Made by a program: the position numbers and the translations under genes. This document shows positions 52,369 to 61,713 of a DNA stretch of 64,000 bases, in pieces (position 1 is the stretch's first letter; each line of letters opens with the position of its first letter). Source of the DNA: Ascidiimonas sp046199005 (GTDB lineage Bacteria > Bacteroidota > Bacteroidia > Flavobacteriales > Flavobacteriaceae); contig CP176050.1 in NCBI GenBank assembly GCA_046199005.1, positions 2,914,001 to 2,978,000 of the forward strand. The letters run 5' to 3'. A model generated the notes under the pieces. That model saw nothing but the letters and a program-made list of their open reading frames with translations. It was not told the DNA's origin and made no database searches.

Positions 52369-52463
52369 GGCACCGCCAAAGGGTCTATACTCTCAAGGCT
52401 TGCCTTGGAATAAAACGTTTGTTTCCAAACAAATGCCTCATGGGCTTGCCCTAAGGCAGTTTA
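52369..52463 (-). repeat. Dispersed repeat R2, copy b (inverted)
   Basis: Reverse-complement copy of the block at 18328-18426, with GGCACCGCCAAAGGGTCTAT, CAAGGCTTGCCTTGGAA, AAATGCCTCATGGGCTTGCC and CTAAGGCAGTTTACT. It begins at the last T of the preceding terminator. Confidence 0.7.
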
Positions 52464-52544
52464 CTTTCAAAAAATTTTGACCAGCAACAAATTTAGCCGA
52501 CTTCACAGTTCACTTCATAAATCATATTTTTCCTAATTTTAAGC

Positions 52545-53108
52545 ATGAAACGACCCGAACTCGATTTCCCAACTAAGGAAGCTTTTCGTGCCTGGCTGGA
52601 AGAAAATCATACCACCAGTACCGGGATCTACCTGATTCTTTACCGCCTCTCAAGTGACAATCACAATATGCGCTGGGAAGAAGCCGTACAGGAAGCTTTG
52701 TGTTTTGGGTGGATCGACTCTACCGTAAAACGTATCGACGATGAACGACGCCGTCAATTATTTACGCCGCGAAAACCAAAGAGCGTCTGGAGTAAACTCA
52801 ACAAATCCTATATCAAAAACCTTATCAAGGAAAAACGTATGCATCCCAGCGGACTCGCAAAGATAGCACAGGCAAAAAAAGACGGATCATGGACGGCGCT
52901 GGACGATGTAGAAAATGGCATTATTCCGGAAGACCTGCAAAAAGCATTTGACGAAAATCCGAAAGCCTTTGAAAATTACAACGGTTTTAGCAGAGGCTAC
53001 CGAAAAAGTTATCTGTATTGGCTCAATCAGGCAAAACGCGAAGCCACCCGGCAACAGCGAATCGAAAAAATTATAGAATTGTGTGCTGCGAATGTGAAAT
53101 CGAGGTAA
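52545..53108 (+). CDS. YdeI/OmpD-associated-family protein
   Basis: A 187-residue cytoplasmic protein with the family pattern: AFRAWLEENHTTSTGIYLIL, WEEAVQEALCFGWIDSTVKR, LFTPRKPKSVWSKLNKSYI and WLNQAKREATRQQRIEKII. The biochemical function is unknown. It is monocistronic. Confidence 0.85.
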   Translation: MKRPELDFPTKEAFRAWLEENHTTSTGIYLILYRLSSDNHNMRWEEAVQEALCFGWIDSTVKRIDDERRRQLFTPRKPKSVWSKLNKSYIKNLIKEKRMHPSGLAKIAQAKKDGSWTALDDVENGIIPEDLQKAFDENPKAFENYNGFSRGYRKSYLYWLNQAKREATRQQRIEKIIELCAANVKSR

Positions 53109-53282
53109 TCCAGTTACATAAATCAAGCTTCTTTTAATTGAAATTTAGGTGATTCCGGCAGATATCTCCGTGCTTTTAGCAGCATCGATATGACCATATT
53201 ATACCAAACGGCAAACTGTCAACCGTACAAAGTTGATACTGCCTATATCCAAAAAATCTATATTCAGAATTTAGCTATTCTT

Positions 53283-53478
53283 CTCAAAGAAGGCATTCTT
53301 TCTCGTAAGTGTAGTGAATAGCTTCCGTTAAGAAAAGTCGAAACCTTGGAGACTTTTTAGGAAGTTATTTACAGTTTCAAAAGTTGGCTAAACTTTTGAA
53401 AACACCTATCGAGAAAGTGTCTTTTTCTTTGTTTCGTTTCTTTTGGACAAGCAAAAGAAATGAAAGATAAATGCAAAT
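53283..53478 (+). repeat. Dispersed repeat R4, copy a
   Basis: Landmarks CTTTCTCGTAAGTGTAGTGA, CCGTTAAGAAAAGTCGAA, GAGACTTTTTAGGAAGTT, CACCTATCGAGAAAGT and TTTGGACAAGCAAAAGAAATG. The first four recur inverted at 59335-59480, and the last recurs near 59658 in direct orientation. The region 53109-53551 has no gene. Confidence 0.7.
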
Positions 53479-53551
53479 TAATCAAATTAAAAAAAGATTG
53501 GTAAAATATCATAAAAACCTGTAGTGCAATTAAAGAATACTGAAAAAACTC

Positions 53552-54280
53552 TTAAAACATCAACTTCCTTAAATTCTCCATATACCCTCTACTAACTCTT
53601 ACCACCTCTTTATTTTGCATCACCACGTCATAACTTTTGGCGTACTTCTGCACTTCTTCTACCTTATGCATATTGATCATCGCAGAGCGGTGTACTCGTA
53701 TAAAAATGGCAGGGTCTAGTTTCTCTTCCAGCGTAGAAATGCCATAATTGCTAAGTAAGGTGTGCTCGGCTGTAATCAGTTTTGAATAATCACCATAGGC
53801 TTCGATCCGAATGATGTCCTTGGTATCTACCGACACCAGTTTTTGCGCGTGCTGCACCAGAATTCGGGTAGGATATTCCGGTTTCTCATTGATCAGGCTT
53901 TGCGTCAGCGGCAGCAAACCTTCCATGTTTTTTTCTGAGGACAGGCGTTCTACGGCTTTGGTAAAGCGTTCTAAGGTATAGGGTTTTAACAGATAGTCTA
54001 CTGCATGCACCTCAAAGGCCTTGAGCGCATATTGATCGTAAGCAGTTGAGAAAATGATCTGAGGAACTTCTTCTATGTGGGTAAGTACTTCAAAACCCGT
54101 CATTCCGGGCATCTGTACGTCCAGAAAAGCAAGATCGGGTTTAAACTCATTCATAAGCTTCACGGCATCCACCCCATTATTCGCTTCGCCTACGAGTATC
54201 AGCTCCGGAAATGCATTAAGATATTCCCGTATGAGCTTTCTTCCTGCTTCTTCATCGTCTATGATGACTACTTTTTTCAT
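53552..54280 (-). CDS. LytTR-family response regulator
   Basis: A 242-residue regulator. The receiver domain has Asp8, Asp9 (IIDDEEAG), phospho-acceptor Asp54 (FLDVQMPGM) and Lys98-type STAYDQYALKAFE. The C-terminal LytTR DNA-binding domain contains IIRIEAYGDYSKLIT and FIRVHRSAMINMHKVEEVQ. The start ATG abuts the stop of the sensor kinase gene with no gap, so the two are co-translated partners. Confidence 0.92.
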   Translation of the reverse strand: MKKVVIIDDEEAGRKLIREYLNAFPELILVGEANNGVDAVKLMNEFKPDLAFLDVQMPGMTGFEVLTHIEEVPQIIFSTAYDQYALKAFEVHAVDYLLKPYTLERFTKAVERLSSEKNMEGLLPLTQSLINEKPEYPTRILVQHAQKLVSVDTKDIIRIEAYGDYSKLITAEHTLLSNYGISTLEEKLDPAIFIRVHRSAMINMHKVEEVQKYAKSYDVVMQNKEVVRVSRGYMENLRKLMF

Positions 54281-55351
54281 TTAGATACTAAATTCAATTT
54301 TTAATCCTTTAGGTGTATTGTCTAATAAATGCAACTGACTCTGGTACATCTTCTCCAAACGCAATCGGGTATTGGAGAGTCCCACACCACTTTGCAAAGC
54401 TTTTTCCTTATCCCTGATGCCCACTCCGGTATCTGAAATCACAAAACGAAGCTTCCCATCCCTTTTACGGATATCAATGTTAATAGCTCCTCCTTCGATC
54501 AAGGTTGCCAGGCCATGCTTGATAGAGTTTTCGACCAGTGGTTGCAGGATCATGGGCGGTACTTTTTCATCCAATGTATCTTCTTCTGCATGAATGTGAA
54601 TTGACAACCGATCTCCAAAACGTTCTTTTTCCAGATCCAGGTATTTTATCACAAAGGCAAGTTCTTCTTCCAAAGCCACCAGTTCTGTGCGGGAGGCCTG
54701 CAGCTGATACCTAAAAAGATCAGACAGTTCTGCGATGAGCTTACGGGTTTTTTCCTGTTCGGGTGGAACGCTTGCATTGATGGTATTAAAAATATTGTAA
54801 AGAAAATGCGGATTCAGTTGTGCCTTTATAGCCGATAACTCACTCTTTAATGCGGCCTGTCGCAGCTCTCCTTCGAGTCGTAACTTTCGCTGATTTTCCC
54901 GAAAGTAATTATAGGCATGAAAAATCCCAAATTGCAATACATAGAACAGCGAAGGAATATAAATGTCCCAGATTGCAAAGGCGCCCCGAAGATGTCCCCA
55001 ACCTAAGGAATCACTTACAAAATAATAGGATTGTTGCCATCCGATCACAAAGAGCGGTAGGAGAATGATGTGCAGTAGTAGCCTGTTTTTAATGGACCAA
55101 TGCCGAAGTTTACGAAACAGCAACCACCAGACAGGAATCGTAAGTAGTAGTTTAAGAAAATAATCCAGTCCGCCTGAATCCAAAAAACTTCCTATACTAA
55201 AAAGAGGATCATCTTCTCTTTCAAAACCCAGTCGGTTAATCCATAAGGTGACATAATAACCTAGCGCAAAAAAAAGGTAGAAACCCAGAAAAGCAAGCAA
55301 CTCCCCTATACGGATACCTGTTATTTTTCTTTGTAAGAAAGTCGTCTTCAT
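54281..55351 (-). CDS. LytS/YehU-type sensor histidine kinase
   Basis: A 356-residue membrane kinase with four hydrophobic helices in the first 150 residues (LLAFLGFYLFFALGYYVTLW and others). The His_kinase domain has the phospho-acceptor His182 in QLNPHFLYNIFNTINA. The ATPase part has PPMILQPLVENSIKHGL and DTGVGI. It is read divergently from the TonB-type receptor with 182 bp between them, so it may regulate that gene. Confidence 0.92.
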   Translation of the reverse strand: MKTTFLQRKITGIRIGELLAFLGFYLFFALGYYVTLWINRLGFEREDDPLFSIGSFLDSGGLDYFLKLLLTIPVWWLLFRKLRHWSIKNRLLLHIILLPLFVIGWQQSYYFVSDSLGWGHLRGAFAIWDIYIPSLFYVLQFGIFHAYNYFRENQRKLRLEGELRQAALKSELSAIKAQLNPHFLYNIFNTINASVPPEQEKTRKLIAELSDLFRYQLQASRTELVALEEELAFVIKYLDLEKERFGDRLSIHIHAEEDTLDEKVPPMILQPLVENSIKHGLATLIEGGAINIDIRKRDGKLRFVISDTGVGIRDKEKALQSGVGLSNTRLRLEKMYQSQLHLLDNTPKGLKIEFSI

Positions 55352-55533
55352 TCATAAAAGCTTTACACAAAGCTAAGAATTGTTCTTTACTCCTTTAACA
55401 GAATACAGACGAGTGGTCCTATAGCCCGACGAATGGTCTGGTTCCCATTCAGCCGTCTATAGGTCCGTTGAACGGTTTTCGCGTGTATACGATAGGTAGC
55501 TGTTTCATATTTGTGGCACAAACATGAGAAATT

Positions 55534-57969
55534 ATGAGAACTTATTACCTTCCTTCAATCGTAAAACACACGCTGATCTTACTCTTTACCTTACTTGGCT
55601 TTTCTTTGACGGGAAATGCACAGGTTTCCGTAACAGGTAAAATTGTCGACGAGCAACAGCAACCACTGGCAGCCGTTACCATCACCGCATTCAGTCAACC
55701 CGAAAATGTTTTTGCCAAAGCAGCCATTACCGCAGAAGATGGCTCTTTTGTGGTTCGAAACCTCACTTCGGGTAAGATCATGCTGGAGATCGCCAGTCTG
55801 GGTTTTGAAACCTACCGAACCGCAGTTCTTGAGATCGGGGTTACCGATATAGATCTCGGAATCATCTCCTTACAACCCAAAGCAGAGAATCTGGAAGCAG
55901 TAACGGTAGTGGCAGAAAAACCGCTGGTGGAAGTGAAAGCAGACCGTACCGTTTTTAATGTGCAAAGCAGCATCAGTGCTTCCGGGGAATCGGGTTTTGA
56001 ATTATTGCGTAAAGCACCCGGCATTATCATAGATAATAATGACAATCTTATCGTAGAGGGGAAAGCCGGTGTGCAAATTTTTATCGATGGCAGACTCTCT
56101 CCCCTCAACGGAAATGATCTGGTAAATTACCTAAAGACCATTCAGTCTTCCGACATCGAATCGGTAGAGATCATCACACAACCTTCTTCTAAATACGATG
56201 CTGCAGGGAACGCCGGGATCATTAATATCATTTTCAAAAGAGATAAAAGCCTGGGAACAAATGGTTCGGTTTCTTCAGGTTATACCATCGGAGACAAGCC
56301 ACGGTATAATAACTCCATTTCTTTTAACAGTCGCAAGAAGAAAACCAACCTTTTTGGAAACTATAGTAACAGTTTTGCGAAAAGCATTGGCTTCCTCAAC
56401 CTGCTTCGTACCCAAAATAACACCCAGTTCAATGCAAGATCACAAACGCTTAATGATAACAACAGTAATAACATCAGACTCGGCTATGACATCTACGCTT
56501 CCTCCAAAAGCACCTTTGGCATGATGGTTAATGGAAACTTTAATAACGCTTTTGGAAATACCGATTCGCGCACCCCCATTATTCCGCAGGGAACTAACGA
56601 TCCTACTCAGGTGTTGATCGCCGAAAGTAATACCCAAAATACTTCAAGCAATCTTTTTGCCAACCTGAATTATCAATTTAAAGACACGCTTGGTCATAAA
56701 ATAAATGCTGATATTGATTATGGGATCTATAACAGTGACCGATTTAATTTTCAGCCGAACAGATATTTTAACGGGGATGAAACGACCGTTTTAAGCGAAT
56801 CGATCTTTACCATGATCACGCCTATTGACATTCGTATTTTTACTGCGCAGGCAGATTATGAACAAAACTTTCTAAAAGGAACGCTGGCTACAGGTTTTAA
56901 GATCACGGATATTGAGACTGAAAACCAATTTGATTTTTTTGACCGTGTAGACGGTGAAGATGTGCTGAACCTGGAACGAAGTAATACCTTTGATTATACT
57001 GAAAATGTAAGCGCTGTTTACGTGAATTATAGTCGACAGTGGGAAAAGTATAGTTTTCAGGTGGGACTGCGGATGGAACACACACGTTCTGACGGAAGAT
57101 TGAAGAGCGCTACCGCCAATGACAATGATCGGGTGAAACGTACCTATACCAATTTCTTTCCGAGTGGTGGGATCACCTACAAACCTAACCGGAAGAATTC
57201 GTTTGCACTGTTGTACAGCCGAAGAATTCAGCGGCCTAACTATCAAAGTCTGAATCCGTTTGAATACCGAATAGATGAGTTATCATTCCGGCAGGGGAAT
57301 CCCTTCCTGCAACCGCAGTATACTGATAATGTGAAGCTGTCACATACCTATAATTACCGATTAACCACTTCGTTAAGCTACAGCTTTATCAGTGATTTCT
57401 TTGCACAGATCACGGAAGCTGCACCCGAAAATCAGAATTTTATCATTACCCGAAATGTGGCCAATCAGAAGATCATTAACCTGAGCATCTCCTACCCTAC
57501 CAAATTTACTAAATGGTGGAATGTCTATTTCAGCCTGAATGCATATCGCAGCATCTACGAAGCCACCAACGACGACTTCGTTGCACTTTCACAAAACACG
57601 CTGAGTTTTTACGGTCAAAATACATTTACCCTGCCCAAAGGCTTTAGACTGGAGGTTTCCGGTTGGTACAGTTCACCTTCGGTTTGGGGAGGTACCTATC
57701 AGACCCGAAGCCTGGGTTCTTTCAACATGGCATTGCAAAAGAAATTTCTGGACGACGATCTTACCTTGCGACTGGCTGCTAACGACCTCTTTTTTACGTC
57801 TCCCTGGCGCGGTGACACACGCTTTGGTGAACTGTTTATTCAGGGAAATGGTGGGTATGACAGTCGGCAGTTCAGTATCAACATGAGTTACAATTTCGGA
57901 CGGTCTGAAATTAAAGCGGCGAGAAAGCGTAAGACCGGGATCGAGAATGAAAAGAACCGTATCGATTAG
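55534..57969 (+). CDS. TonB-dependent receptor-like outer membrane protein
   Basis: An 811-residue outer-membrane protein: signal peptide (TLILLFTLLGFSLTGNAQ), an N-terminal carboxypeptidase-regulatory-like domain (residues about 30-115, VTGKIVDEQQQPLAAVTITA), a plug-like domain (GFELLRKAPGIIIDNNDNLI, VEIITQPSSKYDAAGNAGII), and a long beta barrel of the OMP_b-brl_3 type. No SusD partner follows. The divergent LytS/LytTR genes suggest a signal-controlled receptor. Substrate unknown. Confidence 0.9.
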   Translation: MRTYYLPSIVKHTLILLFTLLGFSLTGNAQVSVTGKIVDEQQQPLAAVTITAFSQPENVFAKAAITAEDGSFVVRNLTSGKIMLEIASLGFETYRTAVLEIGVTDIDLGIISLQPKAENLEAVTVVAEKPLVEVKADRTVFNVQSSISASGESGFELLRKAPGIIIDNNDNLIVEGKAGVQIFIDGRLSPLNGNDLVNYLKTIQSSDIESVEIITQPSSKYDAAGNAGIINIIFKRDKSLGTNGSVSSGYTIGDKPRYNNSISFNSRKKKTNLFGNYSNSFAKSIGFLNLLRTQNNTQFNARSQTLNDNNSNNIRLGYDIYASSKSTFGMMVNGNFNNAFGNTDSRTPIIPQGTNDPTQVLIAESNTQNTSSNLFANLNYQFKDTLGHKINADIDYGIYNSDRFNFQPNRYFNGDETTVLSESIFTMITPIDIRIFTAQADYEQNFLKGTLATGFKITDIETENQFDFFDRVDGEDVLNLERSNTFDYTENVSAVYVNYSRQWEKYSFQVGLRMEHTRSDGRLKSATANDNDRVKRTYTNFFPSGGITYKPNRKNSFALLYSRRIQRPNYQSLNPFEYRIDELSFRQGNPFLQPQYTDNVKLSHTYNYRLTTSLSYSFISDFFAQITEAAPENQNFIITRNVANQKIINLSISYPTKFTKWWNVYFSLNAYRSIYEATNDDFVALSQNTLSFYGQNTFTLPKGFRLEVSGWYSSPSVWGGTYQTRSLGSFNMALQKKFLDDDLTLRLAANDLFFTSPWRGDTRFGELFIQGNGGYDSRQFSINMSYNFGRSEIKAARKRKTGIENEKNRID

Positions 57970-57975
57970 TAAACC

Positions 57976-58013
57976 ACCTTAGGGTATTAAACCTTTCGGC
58001 GATGCCAATAAAT
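57976..58013 (+). repeat. Dispersed repeat R2, partial copy
   Basis: Only the right end of R2 remains: AGGGTATTAAACCTTTCGGC followed by GATGCCAATAAA. It lies just after the receptor stop. The rest of the 128-bp gap to terC has no feature. Confidence 0.55.
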
Positions 58014-58097
58014 GAAGGTGTTAACACTCTATGTGAGTTCACGAGTAAGAATAATCACCGTAATGTGTTAAATTCGCAATTCAAAATTTAGCGCAAC

Positions 58098-59051
58098 ATG
58101 ACCGTCTGGATCATTTTTATTTCGGCGATTATTCTTTTTCTGATGATCGACCTGGGCGTCTTCAACAGAAACGCTCACGTAATTAGCGTGAAAGAGGCTT
58201 CCATATGGACGTCGATCTGGGTTTCGCTGGCGATCCTGTTTTCGCTAATGGTGTACCTGATATATCAAAAAGGCTGGATGCCCAACCCGGAAAACCTGAA
58301 ACCTTCCGGCGCAGCTTTAAAATACATCACCGGGTACCTGGTGGAATTATCGTTGAGTGTGGATAATATTTTTGTGATCGCCGTGATCTTTTCTTCTTTT
58401 AAGATCCCGCAAAAATTTCAGCATCGGGTATTATTCTGGGGAATTCTGGGGGCGATCATTTTCAGAGCGGCCATGATCTTTTTTGGTGTGGCTTTGGTAA
58501 ATAGCGTGAGCTGGATTATTTACATATTTGGGGCCTTCTTATTATTTACGGCTTTCAAGATGTTGAAATCTCAAGATGAAGGTGAATTCGATCCCAAAAC
58601 TTCTTTTGTGTATCGAAATGTTCGCAAGATCTTTCCGGTAACTGCCGAGGTAAATAGTCAGGCGTTCTTTGTAAAGAAAAAATACCTCACCGCAGCTACG
58701 CCTCTATTTATTACACTCATTATCATTGAGATCACTGATATTCTTTTTGCATTGGATAGTATTCCTGCGGTGATCGGGATTACCACCGATCCGTTTTTGG
58801 TATTTAGTTCAAATATTCTGGCGATTTTAGGATTGCGATCGATGTACTTCTTCCTCGCGAATATGTTGGCTAAGTTCGAAGCTTTGAAATACAGCCTGGT
58901 AGTGATACTTTCCTTTGTTGGGATTAAGCTGCTATTAACACATCATATTAAATTCCCGGAATGGCTCTCGCTAACGGTTATTTTTGTTTCGTTAGCTGCG
59001 GGTATCGGGTATTCGTACTTAAAAAAGGATGCTCCGGAAGCAGAGGTTTAA
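58098..59051 (+). CDS. TerC/Alx-family membrane protein
   Basis: A 317-residue protein with about nine helices. TerC signatures are present: YLVELSLSVDNIFVIAVIFS with the Ser-Val-Asp-Asn motif, and IEITDILFALDSIPAVIGIT with Asp-Ser-Ile-Pro. NILAILGLRSMYFFLANML is also conserved. Family members are linked to metal (manganese, tellurite) homeostasis and can act during protein export. It is monocistronic. Confidence 0.92.
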   Translation: MTVWIIFISAIILFLMIDLGVFNRNAHVISVKEASIWTSIWVSLAILFSLMVYLIYQKGWMPNPENLKPSGAALKYITGYLVELSLSVDNIFVIAVIFSSFKIPQKFQHRVLFWGILGAIIFRAAMIFFGVALVNSVSWIIYIFGAFLLFTAFKMLKSQDEGEFDPKTSFVYRNVRKIFPVTAEVNSQAFFVKKKYLTAATPLFITLIIIEITDILFALDSIPAVIGITTDPFLVFSSNILAILGLRSMYFFLANMLAKFEALKYSLVVILSFVGIKLLLTHHIKFPEWLSLTVIFVSLAAGIGYSYLKKDAPEAEV

Positions 59052-59155
59052 CGACTTCTAGCAAACAAACTTAGTAGTGCAGGAAAAGCAGCGCTACAGG
59101 CAAATTAAAAACTACCCATCTAAGATCACATTTCTAAGACCAATATTATAGTAGC

Positions 59156-59325
59156 TAACCCATATAAAAGCCCGGTAGATCGCTTCTGGTAAGGTTTGGG
59201 AAGGTTTTTAATGGTTTTTTTGAAGATTTTTAGGGTCAAGGGGGCAGATAAAAAAGTTGGGGAGTAGTTTTGCTTCTCTTCTTTTTTGCCTCTCCAACCC
59301 TTCGATTTTACTCAGGGCAGGCTTC
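59156..59325 (+). repeat. Dispersed repeat R3, copy b
   Basis: Second copy of the block at 28976-29146 in the same orientation (CGGTAGATCGCTTCTGG, AAAAAAGTTGGGGAGTAG, TTTTGC, TCTCCAACCCTTC, CAGGGCAGGC). It is directly followed by repeat R4b. Confidence 0.7.
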
Positions 59326-59334
59326 GAAGGAAAA

Positions 59335-59480
59335 AAGGAGACTTTCTCGATAGGTGTTTGTAAAAGTTTCATCAACTATTACAACCGTAAACAACTTCCT
59401 AAAAAGTCTCTACCGAAGCCTCGGTACTTCGACTTTTCTTAACGGAAGTCATTCACTACACTTACGAGAAAGAAAACATC
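59335..59480 (-). repeat. Dispersed repeat R4, copy b (inverted)
   Basis: Reverse-complement copy of 53283-53420 (ACTTTCTCGATAGGTGTTTG, AACTTCCTAAAAAGTCTC, TTCGACTTTTCTTAACGGAA, TCACTACACTTACGAGAAAG). It contains an extra 10-15 bases with an inverted CGAAGCCTCGGTACTTCG motif that copy a lacks. The following 59490-59783 holds only short non-conserved frames and a direct copy of the TTTGGACAAGCAAAA segment. Confidence 0.7.
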
Positions 59481-59783
59481 CTCCTGTCATTTCAAGTAAA
59501 AGCCCCACGCAGTGAAATACTGAGGCGTGGAATAAATTTCGAAAACTTTGAAAACAGGAGCGAAGGAACGAAGCGACGCAAAGTTTTGAAATTGGTTTTT
59601 GACTTAATGGTCAAAAAATTCATAGGCGAAGGTGTCCTTTTTTTTGTTTCGTTTATTTTGGACAAGCAAAAAAAATGAAAACAAATCATGGAATTAAACT
59701 AATTTGCTGATCTCACCTATTACTCCCCACAAAATTTACTTGACCCCCAAAACCTTTTCAAAAAACACCACCAATCCTAATCC

Positions 59784-61085
59784 TTATAAAACATTCAGAT
59801 TATTATGAATCCTTTCTGTCAAATCATTTCTAACCCCGGCGCGTTCCGCATAGGTGCGCCATGACTTCACGATCGCATTAATATCCTCAACGATTTGCGG
59901 TCCTTTTTTAATATTGTTTTCTATGGCGATGGTCATCAGATCTTCTTTACCTATGTCAAGTCTTTTTCCATTAACACTCAGGGTTTGTTGGCTTACCCAG
60001 TGATTCGTCGGATCGAAAGAAAAACACAGATCATATGCCGGAGCGAGTCTCCAGCTCTCATCTTTTTTCAAAAGAAATGAGAAATTCTTTGTGTGATCAT
60101 CATAGTTGGTTGCCAGTACATTGAATACCATTCTTCGAAACATCTGTTCGGCTTCAGGATAGGTCAATCGCAATAACCGCATGGTTTGAAACACTTGTTC
60201 GTAGCTGTATCCATACATATCATTAAAATCGTAATGTTGCAATCCGCATAGCGATTGAATATGATGTTTGATATTACCCTGTCTGTCAAAACGTTTGGTC
60301 ATGAAATGCGCTCTGCCATTTTCTTCCAGTAGTTTACAGTCGCTCATTTCAATGTCGCAATCAGTCGCCATCAGGTAATAAGCGTATTCTACGCGCCCCC
60401 AGCCAGAACTCTCTCCGAACTGCGCTCCGCTTACACCATCCAGTTTAAGGAGCCAATGCTCAAAACCTCCGGGTACCTTTCCCTGTCCCGATCTTACTTC
60501 TCCGGTTTTCGGGTTATAGGCAATAATGGCTTTGGGGCGTGCACCACCAGCTGAGGTTCCGATTTTCAATATTTCCATCATTGCTTTTTCTTCATCCCGA
60601 TTTAAATGGGTTAAAAAAGCTTCCCGTTCATTGAGCATTTTTTTAGCCGCTTCTACGAGGTTATCGAGGGCTAACGTAAAACTTCTTGATCCTGTATTGA
60701 TCTGTGCCGGTTCAAATTCCAAAGCACCCATGCCCCTTGTACCGATAAAACATAATTTCTCTACGGGATTCATACTATTTTCTGGTCTTCCCTGTTGCGC
60801 CAACCAGGTATTTATAAGCTTATTTCCATATTTGTCGGGCAAAGCATCTGCCAATAAGCCAGGCAATCCCACAAAGGCGTCCTCAGTTTGGGTAGGAGCC
60901 TTTCGTAGCTCGGGAAAACTATAAATCCGCGCTCCCTGAGCAATAGGCATTTTAACAGGTGACAGATCCCAACCTTTTTGAATAAATGATGGTGCGTACT
61001 CGAAATAGCCCAGTTGCTGCAATTCATCCCAGCGAACTGCTCCTACCAATTCACCCCATATGAGAACTTCAGCAACGTCTACCAC
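59784..61085 (-). CDS. hipA: HipA-type serine/threonine kinase toxin
   Basis: A 433-residue HipA-like kinase. Visible motifs: GTSAGGARPKAI at residues 176-187 (nucleotide-binding loop), ATNYDDHTKNFSFL near 325-338 (catalytic Asn/Asp), and APAYDLCFSF near 349-357 (metal-binding). HipA kinases phosphorylate aminoacyl-tRNA synthetases or related targets and cause dormancy. The gene overlaps the upstream HTH antitoxin by 7 bp. The length is close to that of other HipA proteins. Confidence 0.9.
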   Translation of the reverse strand: MVDVAEVLIWGELVGAVRWDELQQLGYFEYAPSFIQKGWDLSPVKMPIAQGARIYSFPELRKAPTQTEDAFVGLPGLLADALPDKYGNKLINTWLAQQGRPENSMNPVEKLCFIGTRGMGALEFEPAQINTGSRSFTLALDNLVEAAKKMLNEREAFLTHLNRDEEKAMMEILKIGTSAGGARPKAIIAYNPKTGEVRSGQGKVPGGFEHWLLKLDGVSGAQFGESSGWGRVEYAYYLMATDCDIEMSDCKLLEENGRAHFMTKRFDRQGNIKHHIQSLCGLQHYDFNDMYGYSYEQVFQTMRLLRLTYPEAEQMFRRMVFNVLATNYDDHTKNFSFLLKKDESWRLAPAYDLCFSFDPTNHWVSQQTLSVNGKRLDIGKEDLMTIAIENNIKKGPQIVEDINAIVKSWRTYAERAGVRNDLTERIHNNLNVL

Positions 61086-61429
61086 TCTAAATCTTCTTTA
61101 TTTGTTGAATTGGAAGTTTTATTCCGCACCCGTTGTTTTTGGCGTTTTTTAAGTTTGGCATATTCCAGAGGACTGATCTCAGTCGAAAATTCAAATGATT
61201 TAAGCACATATAAACTGTCCAGAGCACGTAAGATTTGAATCAAACTCATTAGAGTTACAGATTCTCCGTTCTCAATCTGACTGATCGTCCAACGATTTAA
61301 ACCTGCTATTTCTGCCAATTGCGCCTGGGTTCGATGCTGTTGTAGGCGTGTATGCTTTATGTAACTTCCTATTTGTTTTACGATAGCTACATCAGACATT
61401 TGAATCCAGTCTATGTTAGTATTTCCCAT
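61079..61429 (-). CDS. hipB: HipB-type HTH antitoxin/autorepressor
   Basis: A 116-residue protein with an XRE helix-turn-helix (QAQLAEIAGLNRWTISQIEN, residues about 38-57) and a C-terminal basic tail (KLKKRQKQRVRNKTSN). It likely neutralises HipA and represses its own operon. The ATG at 61429 overlaps one copy of an operator-like motif; an ATG at 61399 is an alternative start. Three more motif copies lie upstream. Confidence 0.85.
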   Translation of the reverse strand: MGNTNIDWIQMSDVAIVKQIGSYIKHTRLQQHRTQAQLAEIAGLNRWTISQIENGESVTLMSLIQILRALDSLYVLKSFEFSTEISPLEYAKLKKRQKQRVRNKTSNSTNKEDLEW

Positions 61430-61563
61430 TAATAACCCTTTATTTTGTGATTAATGATAGTATTTCCCAACAAATATACAAATAAAAAATTTAAATAAAT
61501 TCAATACATGATGGTAAATACTATCATTAGTATAACTAAAATAGGTTAATGCCAGTATTTACC
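61413..61563. promoter_or_regulatory. Four operator-like repeats upstream of hipBA
   Basis: The motif AATGATAGTATTT(C/A)CC occurs four times with variation: 61413-61427 (ATGTTAGTATTTCCC), 61453-61468 (AATGATAGTATTTCCC), 61513-61528 in inverted orientation (GGTAAATACTATCATT) and 61548-61563 (AATGCCAGTATTTACC). They surround the only available promoter region and fit binding sites for HipB. Confidence 0.65.
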
Positions 61564-61713
61564 AACGTAAAAGACTTCATGAAAATATCATTATCTGTTC
61601 TGACTCAACCTAAAATTATAAATCTCAGACATTTGTAGTATGTACCAGTCTGAATTAGTAGCTTACTCAAGAAATATAAGCTTAACAAGAAAAACTAAAA
61701 CTCATGAAAAATA

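Noticed and set aside
53109..53282. Possible feature after the YdeI-like gene
   Set aside because: No open frame or structured repeat is seen here apart from general AT-rich sequence.
59492..59689. A 65-codon minus-strand frame next to repeat R4b
   Set aside because: Overlaps repeat-derived low-complexity DNA and is not conserved in the other copy.
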